In this document: positions 1 through 4,335 of the stretch, piece after piece
Numbering within the stretch: the stretch's first letter is position 1
Layout: every line of letters starts with the position of its first letter
Source: JBOGEB01 sp050743125
GTDB taxonomy: Bacteria > Actinomycetota > Nitriliruptoria > Euzebyales > Egibacteraceae
DNA: 5,278 nt
Reading direction: 5' to 3'
Assembly (NCBI GenBank): GCA_050743125.1
Contig: JBOGEB010000255.1
Location: forward strand, 1-5,278
The notes under the pieces: model-generated
The model's input: only the letters and a program-made list of their open reading frames with translations
Database searches by the model: none
Told to the model about the DNA's origin: nothing
Position numbers and translations under genes: made by a program

Positions 1-91
1 CTAAGCTCAGTATGTCGAAGCTCCGAGGGGCTGTGCCACGGAGTCGCTGACGAAGGCTCACCAGGGCGTCTCACCGCGGTAAACCCTAAGG
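1..91 (-). repeat. Copy A of a ~90-nt intergenic repeat element
   Basis: Read on the minus strand from 91 to 1, this stretch matches 3926-4015 of the plus strand almost without gaps, with about 70 of some 90 positions identical by hand count. Identical blocks include CCTTAGGGTTT (91-81), GCGGTGAG (77-70) and CCTGGTGAGCCTTCGTC (65-49); the far ends both finish in CTTAG. The element begins 13 nt after the stop codon of the minus-strand esterase and runs to the window edge, so its full length and the next gene on the left are not visible. No protein-coding or tRNA pattern fits. It could be a structured leader RNA, a promoter region or an interspersed repeat. The repetition is seen directly; the function is unknown. 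Confidence 0.8.
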
Positions 92-104
92 ATGAGACCG
101 ACGC

Positions 105-860
105 TCAGCGCGCGGTGACTCTCCGGGCGAAGGCGACCGTGCGCTCGGTGATGAGGTCGGCGTCGTAGTCGAGCGTGGCGACGTGGTAGCTGCGCTCGAG
201 CCAGACCTGCTCGACGTCGGTCGAGGAGACGCCGGCGAGCACGGTCGTGCTGTTGTCGGGCTCGACCACGTGGTCCTGACGGCTCGTGAACACCAGCACC
301 GGCACCTTGACCCGTGCCAGGTCCGCCCGCACGAGCGCCCACAGCTCGGTCAGCGAGTGCAGGGGCTTCAGCGGAACCCGCGCGTACGCGCGCTGGTCGG
401 CGCCGGGCAGCGCGATGTCGTTGCCGAAGCCGGGGCGTGAGCGCACGACGTGGCGGAGCAGCGGCAGCAGCCGCGCCCTGGGATCGCTCGTGTGGAGGGT
501 CGGGTTGACGAGCACGATGCCGGCCAGCTCGTCACCGCGCGTGATCGCGAGGTGAAGCGTGAGCGTGGCGCCCATCGACAGGCCCGCCACGACTTGGGCA
601 GCGCTGCGGACGCGGAGCCGCTCCAGCGCCTCGTCCGCCTCGCGAGCCCAGTCCTGCCAGGTTGTGCGCGCGCACTCCTGCCAGGTCGTGCCGTGGCCAG
701 GAAGGAGCGGGAGCTCCACCGCGAAGCCTGAGGCCGCGAGCGCCTCCCCGAGTGGCCGCATGCTGACCGGGTTGCCCGTAAACCCGTGGAGGAGGAGGAC
801 ACCGACGTCCCCACCCTCGCTCGACCACGCCTGCCCGCCCTGGACCATCGAGGTCAGCAT
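105..860 (-). CDS. Alpha/beta hydrolase, Est30-like carboxylesterase or monoacylglycerol lipase
   Basis: Predicted cytoplasmic serine hydrolase of 251 residues that cleaves carboxylic esters, probably of short to medium acyl chains or monoglycerides. The oxyanion-side motif LLLHGFTGN lies at residues 22-30. The nucleophile elbow GLSMG is at 93-97 (Ser95), Asp196 sits in SRQDHV, and His226 in SYHV. This triad spacing and the length match Geobacillus carboxylesterase Est30 (247 residues; Ser94, Asp193, His223). No signal peptide or membrane segment is seen. ATG at 860 is chosen; a second in-frame ATG at 848 (residue 5) is an equally good start, and neither has a clear Shine-Dalgarno sequence. 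The open frame continues upstream to 1400, but that part lies antisense to selD and has no esterase homology. The gene is divergent from selD and followed after 13 nt by repeat copy A. The physiological substrate cannot be told from the sequence. Confidence 0.92.
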   Translation of the reverse strand: MLTSMVQGGQAWSSEGGDVGVLLLHGFTGNPVSMRPLGEALAASGFAVELPLLPGHGTTWQECARTTWQDWAREADEALERLRVRSAAQVVAGLSMGATLTLHLAITRGDELAGIVLVNPTLHTSDPRARLLPLLRHVVRSRPGFGNDIALPGADQRAYARVPLKPLHSLTELWALVRADLARVKVPVLVFTSRQDHVVEPDNSTTVLAGVSSTDVEQVWLERSYHVATLDYDADLITERTVAFARRVTAR

Positions 861-916
861 ACGTGCTCGATGCGTACGCCGAGAGCCGGGGAACGCAGGC
901 CAGCGTCCTCGCCCGC

Positions 917-922
917 TACCCT
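917..922 (+). promoter_or_regulatory. Possible -10 box for a leaderless selD transcript
   Basis: TACCCT fits the TANNNT pattern of actinobacterial -10 elements and ends 7 nt before the GTG at 930, so transcription would begin about at the start codon. No Shine-Dalgarno sequence precedes that GTG, which agrees with a leaderless mRNA. There is no convincing -35 hexamer. The rest of the 69-nt divergent gap (861-929) must also hold the esterase promoter, which I cannot place. Confidence 0.25.
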
Positions 923-929
923 CGCCTGC

Positions 930-1979
930 GTGGATCCCGCAACTGTCAGGCTGACGGAGTTCAGCCACGGAGCAGGGTGAGCGTGCAAGCTCGCCCCCGG
1001 CGAGCTGGCGCAGGTCCTGCGCCGCCTCACTCCGGTCACGCACCCTGACCTCCTGGTCGGCACCGACACCGGTGACGACGCTGCGGTCTGGCGCCTGGAC
1101 GCCGACCGGGCGCTCGTCGTGACGGCCGACTTCATCACGCCGCTGGTCGACGACGCGCGCATGTGGGGGCGGATCGCCGCCGCCAACGCCGCCAGCGACG
1201 TCTACGCGATGGGTGGGCGACCGCTGCTCGCGCTGAACCTCGTCGGCTGGAACAGCGGAGAGCTTTCCACCGATCTGCTCGTCGAGGTGCTCGACGGCGC
1301 GGCGGAGGCCGCCAAGGAGGGTGGCTGGGTCACCGTGGGCGGCCACACCGTCGATGACCCCGAGCCGAAGTTCGGCCTGGCGGTGGTGGGCGAGGTCCAC
1401 CCGGACCGCATCCTCACCAACACCGGGCTGCGCGCCGGCGACGCGCTCGTGCTCACGAAGGCGCTCGGGATTGGGGTGATCTCCACGGCGACGAAGCGTG
1501 GCCAGGCGCCGGCCGGGGTCGTCGAGGCGGCGGTCGCGTCAATGGTGCGGCTCAACGCCGAGGCCGCCGAGGCGGCGCTCGCGGCAGGGACGGAGGGCGC
1601 GACCGACATCACGGGGTTCGGCCTGCTCGGTCATCTGCGGAAGATGGTCGAGGCCTCGGGCGTGGACGCGATCATCCACCCCCCGGCCGTGCCGCTCCTG
1701 CCCGGCGTACGGGAGCTGGCTGCCGCAGGGCTGGTGCCAGGCGGCACCGGGAGGAACCTCGCTTGGGCACGGGAGCGGCTCGATCCCGGCGACGCCGACG
1801 AGCTCACCGTCATCCTGCTCGCCGACGCCCAGACGTCCGGCGGGCTGCTGTTCGGCGCTGCCCCTGGCGCCGCCCGCGCGGCCGTCGACCGCCTGCGCGC
1901 GACCGGCCACGACGCCGCAGTGATCGGTCGCGCGGTCGCCGGTGACGGGCGCATCCTCCTGCGGGCGGGGGATGCGTGA
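930..1979 (+). CDS. selD: Selenide, water dikinase (SelD), selenocysteine-containing
   Basis: Makes selenophosphate from selenide and ATP, the selenium donor for Sec-tRNA and selenouridine synthesis; cytoplasmic. Reading the in-frame TGA at 978-980 as selenocysteine gives 349 residues (E. coli SelD has 347). The N-terminus reads LTEFSHGAG-U-ACK, against LTQYSHGAG-C-GCK in E. coli. GTG at 930 is chosen because it puts Sec at residue 17 and the essential lysine at residue 20, the E. coli numbering. The rest aligns throughout: GDDAAV with Asp50, NAASDVYAMGG with Asp90, GGHTVDDPEP, and TDITGFGLLGHL with Asp226 (E. coli Asp51, Asp91, Asp227). A caller that treats TGA as stop would begin at GTG 1119 and lose the whole catalytic N-terminus. 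An in-frame ATG at 870 is a less likely start. The alternative, a Cys-to-stop pseudogene, is unlikely because the frame is otherwise intact and conserved on both sides. Confidence 0.95.
978..980 (+). other. selD: In-frame UGA read as selenocysteine (Sec17 of SelD)
   Basis: The codon lies in frame between HGAG and ACK, the exact site of the catalytic Cys17 of E. coli SelD. Selenocysteine at this position is known in SelD proteins of several bacteria and archaea. The frame is open and homologous to SelD for 16 codons before and 332 codons after. Recoding is inferred; it needs SelA, SelB and tRNA-Sec, none of which lies in this window. Confidence 0.88.
988..1023 (+). promoter_or_regulatory. Candidate bacterial SECIS: two abutting hairpins after the UGA
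   Basis: Hairpin 1 is a perfect 8-bp stem (988-995 with 999-1006) closed by a CCC loop. Hairpin 2 follows with no gap: a perfect 7-bp stem (1007-1013 with 1017-1023) and a GUC loop. Hairpin 2 begins its loop 33 nt after the UGA, inside the range usually accepted for bacterial SECIS, and has a G at the first loop position. Its apex GCAGGUC-CUGC closely resembles the SelB-binding apex GCAGGUCUGC of the E. coli fdhF SECIS, though it lies about 14 nt further from the UGA. Hairpin 1 has no G in its loop and fits poorly alone. High-GC coding sequence can make such stems by chance, so this stays a candidate. Confidence 0.55.
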
Positions 1980-1994
1980 AGGGAATCGTGAGGG

Positions 1995-2032
1995 GTAACT
2001 CAGCGGAAACACCGTGGATACGATCGGGCAAC
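1995..2032 (+). promoter_or_regulatory. GlnR box upstream of amt
   Basis: The actinobacterial nitrogen regulator GlnR binds gTnAC-n6-GaAAC repeated at 11-bp steps. Here GTAAC (1995-1999), GAAAC (2006-2010), GATAC (2017-2021) and GCAAC (2028-2032) follow each other with exactly 6 nt between them. The first two match fully, the third and fourth at four of five positions. The box starts 15 nt after the selD stop and ends 82 nt before the amt start, as expected for activation of amt under nitrogen limitation. Part of a 7-bp inverted repeat (2017-2023 with 2040-2046) overlaps it. Confidence 0.75.
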
Positions 2033-2042
2033 TCCACGTTCG

Positions 2043-2048
2043 TATCGT
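2043..2048 (+). promoter_or_regulatory. Possible -10 box of the amt promoter
   Basis: TATCGT fits TANNNT and lies 11 nt downstream of the GlnR box. The hexamer 17 nt upstream (2020-2025) does not resemble a -35 and falls inside the GlnR box, which would suit an activator-dependent promoter. This is inference from position and a weak motif; it would give a leader of about 60 nt. Confidence 0.35.
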
Positions 2049-2062
2049 TGGGGCGTTGGGGC

Positions 2063-2085
2063 TGCACACGTGGGGCACGTGCGCA
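2063..2085 (+). repeat. Inverted repeat in the amt leader
   Basis: Arms 2063-2072 and 2076-2085 pair over 10 positions with one mismatch around a GGG loop, and each arm holds a CACGTG hexamer (2067-2072 and 2076-2081). It sits 17 nt upstream of the amt ribosome binding site. No T-run follows, so it is not a classical terminator. It may be a leader hairpin, a U-less terminator or an operator. Confidence 0.5.
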
Positions 2086-2102
2086 GGGGAAGCAATGAGG
2101 TC

Positions 2103-2108
2103 GGGAGG
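2103..2108 (+). promoter_or_regulatory. Ribosome binding site of amt
   Basis: GGGAGG lies 5 nt before the GTG at 2114 and decides that start. It is the clearest Shine-Dalgarno sequence in the window. Confidence 0.8.
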
Positions 2109-2113
2109 TCACA

Positions 2114-3382
2114 GTGCCGCCATTCCCTGAGATCGACACGGGCAACACCGCGTGGATGCTTGCCTCCACCGCCCTGGTCCTGTTCATGACACCAGGGCTC
2201 GCGCTGTTCTACGGTGGCATGGTCCGCGCGAAGCATGTGCTCGGCATGCTCATGCAGAACTTCTTCGCGATGGGCCTCGTGACGGTGCTCTGGGCGCTCG
2301 TCGGGTTCAGCCTTGCGTTCGGCCCCGATCTCGGTGGCGGGTTGCTCGGGGGGTTCGACCACGTCGGGCTGGGCGGCCTGCTCGAGCGGAGCGTGGCCGG
2401 GTACGAAGGTCCCCTGGCGCTGACCTTCCCGCCGCTGCTGTTCGCGCTCTACCAGATGATGTTCGCGATCATCACCCCCGCCCTGTTCACCGGCGCGGTG
2501 GCGGACCGCATGAAGTTCTCCGCCTACGTCTGGTTCCTCGGGCTGTGGTCGCTGCTCGTGTACTCGCCGGTCGCCCACTGGGTGTTCTCGCCAGGTGGAT
2601 GGGCGTTCAAGCTCGGCGCGCTCGACTTCGCGGGCGGCACCGTGGTGCACATCAACGCCGGGGTCGCCGCCCTCGCGCTGTGCGTCGCGCTGGGCAAGCG
2701 GCGCGGCTGGCCGAAGGAGGCGATGGCGCCGCACTCCCTACCCCTGACCTTGCTGGGCGCTGGGATCCTGTGGTTCGGCTGGTTCGGTTTCAACGCCGGG
2801 TCGGCGCTGGGCGCGGGTCAGCTCGCCGCGAGCGCGTTCGCGAACACCCACATCGCGGCGGCCTCGGCGATGCTCGGCTGGCTTGTCGCCGAGCGCCTGA
2901 AAACCGGTCACGCCACCACGCTCGGCGCGGCGTCCGGGATCGTCACGGGGCTCGTCGCGATCACCCCGTGCGCGGGGTTCGTCAGCCCGATGGGCGCGAT
3001 CGTGATCGGCGCCGTCGCGGGTGCCGGCTGCCTGCTCGCGATCCAGCTGAAGTTCCGCTTCGGCTACGACGACTCGCTCGACGTGGTCGGCGTCCACATG
3101 GTCGGCGGGATCATCGGGTCGCTGCTGCTCGGCGTGTTCGCCACCAAGATCATCAACAGCGCCGGTGCTGACGGCCTGCTCTACGGCGGCGGTCTGGTCC
3201 TGCTCGGCAAGCAGCTCGCGGCGGTCGGCGCGACCCTGGCCTACTCCTTCGTCGTCTCGTTCGTCTTGGCCAAGATCCTCGACAAGGTCATCGGACTGCG
3301 GGTTACGGAGGAGCAGGAGGTCGTCGGTCTCGACGAGAGCCTCCACTCCGAGCGTGCCTACCAGGCGGCGGAGATGGTCTGA
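2114..3382 (+). CDS. amt: Ammonium transporter, Amt/MEP family
   Basis: Trimeric inner-membrane channel that takes up ammonium, delivering it for glutamine synthesis. The 422-residue product is hydrophobic throughout and fits the usual 11 membrane helices. The Amt signature DFAGGTVVHINAG begins at Asp171 (E. coli AmtB Asp160). The pore twin histidines are His179 and His328 (E. coli His168 and His318). The phenylalanine gate fits Phe117 and Phe226, and Ser230 in WFGFNAGS fits the outer ammonium site. The cytoplasmic tail (394-418; GLRVTEEQEVVGLDES) is conserved with AmtB, where it controls the pore. No cleaved signal peptide is evident, unlike E. coli AmtB. GTG at 2114 follows a good ribosome binding site. 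No glnK or glnD follows, unlike the common amtB-glnK pair; mec starts 20 nt downstream instead. A GlnR box upstream indicates nitrogen control. Confidence 0.97.
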   Translation: MPPFPEIDTGNTAWMLASTALVLFMTPGLALFYGGMVRAKHVLGMLMQNFFAMGLVTVLWALVGFSLAFGPDLGGGLLGGFDHVGLGGLLERSVAGYEGPLALTFPPLLFALYQMMFAIITPALFTGAVADRMKFSAYVWFLGLWSLLVYSPVAHWVFSPGGWAFKLGALDFAGGTVVHINAGVAALALCVALGKRRGWPKEAMAPHSLPLTLLGAGILWFGWFGFNAGSALGAGQLAASAFANTHIAAASAMLGWLVAERLKTGHATTLGAASGIVTGLVAITPCAGFVSPMGAIVIGAVAGAGCLLAIQLKFRFGYDDSLDVVGVHMVGGIIGSLLLGVFATKIINSAGADGLLYGGGLVLLGKQLAAVGATLAYSFVVSFVLAKILDKVIGLRVTEEQEVVGLDESLHSERAYQAAEMV

Positions 3383-3402
3383 CCGATATCCTTCGTGCCG
3401 CA

Positions 3403-3867
3403 GTGACGCGCGCCCAGATCGCCGGACGCCTCGACCTCGATCGCGCCACGTACGAGGCGATGATCGCCCACGCCCGCAGCGACGACCCGTACGAGGTGTG
3501 CGGGATGCTCGCAACCGAAAACGGCCGGGTGGTGCGCCACTACAAGATCCCCAACGCCGAGCGGTCGATGTGCGTCTACCGGATGGACCCGAAGGCGCTG
3601 CTCCACGCGACGCGGGAGATCGACGACCGGGACTGGGAGCTGCTCGCGATCTACCACAGCCACACCCGCAGCGAGGCGTTCCCGTCCCCGACCGACGTCC
3701 AAGAAGCGACCTACCCCTACCCACCTTTTCCCGGCGCGGTCTACCTCATCGTGTCGCTTCAGGACGCCGACGCTCCGGTGATCCGCGGGTTCGACATCGT
3801 TGACGGCGTAATCACCGAGCGCATCCTCTACATCGACGGGGAAGAGGCGCCCGCTGGCCGGCGTTAG
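3403..3867 (+). CDS. mec: CysO-cysteine peptidase Mec (JAMM/MPN+ metalloprotease)
   Basis: Zinc peptidase that releases cysteine from the C-terminus of the CysO-Cys adduct, the last step of the CysO route; cytoplasmic. The 154-residue protein shows a complete JAMM site: Glu31 in YEVCGML, then His85-Ser-His87, seven residues, Ser95, two residues, Asp98. Its length agrees with small bacterial Mec proteins such as M. tuberculosis Rv1334. Placement just before cysO and cysM supports the specific assignment over a generic JAMM protein. GTG at 3403 is chosen; it adds about ten residues before the conserved start of the domain and has no clear Shine-Dalgarno. TATCCT at 3387-3392 could be a -10 for its own near-leaderless transcript. 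It is 20 nt from the amt stop, so read-through from the GlnR-controlled promoter is possible. Unusually, 188 nt with a repeat element separate it from cysO. Confidence 0.92.
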   Translation: MTRAQIAGRLDLDRATYEAMIAHARSDDPYEVCGMLATENGRVVRHYKIPNAERSMCVYRMDPKALLHATREIDDRDWELLAIYHSHTRSEAFPSPTDVQEATYPYPPFPGAVYLIVSLQDADAPVIRGFDIVDGVITERILYIDGEEAPAGRR

Positions 3868-3925
3868 CCGCGTGTGTCATGCGGACCGGAGCTTATGCGC
3901 CTGGGCGGGTTCCGGCAGGTGTGGT

Positions 3926-4015
3926 CCTTAGGGTTTCCAGCGGTGAGGGGTCCTGGTGAGCCTTCGTCGGCGATTCCGCGACACCGCCCCCCGGTGTTCT
4001 GACACATATTCTTAG
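3926..4015 (+). repeat. Copy B of the ~90-nt intergenic repeat element
   Basis: This fills most of the 188-nt gap (3868-4055) between mec and cysO, starting 58 nt after mec and ending 40 nt before cysO. It is homologous to 91-1 of the minus strand. Identical blocks are 3926-3936, 3940-3947 and the 17-nt block 3952-3968; similarity then weakens but continues through GCCCC-n-CGG and GACA to a shared CTTAG. Its orientation matches the downstream cysO-cysM, as for a 5' leader or promoter region. TATTCT or CATATT near 4005-4012 could be a -10 element, but no -35 is visible. I do not recognise a known riboswitch family. The rest of the gap, 3868-3925, shows nothing I can name. Confidence 0.8.
3981..3997 (+). 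other. Hairpin with two competing pairings inside repeat copy B
   Basis: ACACCG (3981-3986) pairs perfectly with CGGTGT (3992-3997) around a CCCCC loop. GTGT at 3994-3997 can instead pair with ACAC at 4002-4005. The two pairings exclude each other, as in an attenuator. In copy A the first stem is only partly kept: one pair changes from A-T to G-C in a compensating way but two others mismatch. No T-run follows, so it is not a standard terminator. Confidence 0.35.
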
Positions 4016-4039
4016 GCTTGCAGACGAGACCGCGAAGCC

Positions 4040-4045
4040 GAGGAG
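4040..4045 (+). promoter_or_regulatory. Ribosome binding site of cysO
   Basis: GAGGAG lies 10 nt before the ATG at 4056, a slightly long but acceptable spacing, and supports that start. Confidence 0.6.
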
Positions 4046-4055
4046 CCCTGCCCGC

Positions 4056-4331
4056 ATGACGATCGAGGTCCGTGTCCCCACCGTCCTGCGTAAGCACACC
4101 GGCGGGGAGAAGAAGGTGACCGGCAGCGGCCACACGCTCCGGGAGCTCGTCGATCACCTCGAGGCCCACCATCCCGGCCTGCGGGACGCGTTGATCGGCG
4201 CGGACGGGCAGATCCATCGATTCATCAACGTCTACGTCAACGACGAGGACGCCCGTTTCCTCGGCGGCGTCGAGACCCCCCTGTCCTCTGGCGACGAGGT
4301 TTCGATCCTACCGGCCGTGGCCGGGGGTTGA
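4056..4331 (+). CDS. cysO: Sulfur carrier protein CysO (ubiquitin-like, MoaD/ThiS family)
   Basis: Small beta-grasp carrier of 91 residues whose C-terminal glycine is adenylated and converted to a thiocarboxylate, which then donates sulfur to O-phosphoserine in the CysM reaction. The C-terminus ILPAVAGG (84-91) ends in the required Gly-Gly. Near-identical stretches to M. tuberculosis CysO (Rv1335, 93 residues) include the N-terminal PT-LR-HTGG (8-17) and IHRFINVYVNDEDARF (53-68). These rule out MoaD or ThiS proper. ATG at 4056 has a Shine-Dalgarno at 4040. cysM starts 4 nt after its stop, indicating translational coupling. The activating enzyme (MoeZ/MoeB type) is not in the window. Repeat copy B lies just upstream and could carry its promoter or a leader control. 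Confidence 0.96.
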   Translation: MTIEVRVPTVLRKHTGGEKKVTGSGHTLRELVDHLEAHHPGLRDALIGADGQIHRFINVYVNDEDARFLGGVETPLSSGDEVSILPAVAGG

Positions 4332-4335
4332 GTAG

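Noticed and set aside
50..91. T-box antiterminator in repeat copy A (AGGG-n3-ACCGCG)
   Set aside because: The essential TGG before ACCGCG is missing, and copy B lacks ACCGCG altogether, so the resemblance is not conserved.
978..980. selD as a pseudogene with a nonsense mutation
   Set aside because: TGA (not TAA or TAG) sits exactly at the site where Sec occurs in other SelD proteins, with the frame intact for 332 further codons and a SECIS-like structure after it. Resequencing and a selA/B/C search would settle it.
861..1400. N-terminal extension of the minus-strand esterase to 431 residues
   Set aside because: The extension lies antisense to selD and has low-complexity shadow composition; the esterase homology begins only after ATG 860/848.
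1119..1979. SelD read as a 286-residue protein starting at GTG 1119
   Set aside because: This start would remove the catalytic Sec/Cys, Lys20 and Asp50; homology continues upstream in the same frame through the TGA to the GTG at 930.
2067..2081. Twin CACGTG hexamers as a specific regulator site
   Set aside because: They are explained by the hairpin symmetry at 2063-2085, and I know no actinobacterial regulator that this spacing would identify.
2738..3724. Long minus-strand open frame opposite amt and mec
   Set aside because: Arg/Gly-rich shadow frame of GC-rich coding sequence with no domain; both genes on the plus strand are well supported.
3868..4055. tRNA-Sec (selC) in the mec-cysO gap, suggested by the nearby Sec gene
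   Set aside because: No T-loop GTTCGA pattern, no long acceptor or variable arm, and no TCA anticodon loop could be placed.
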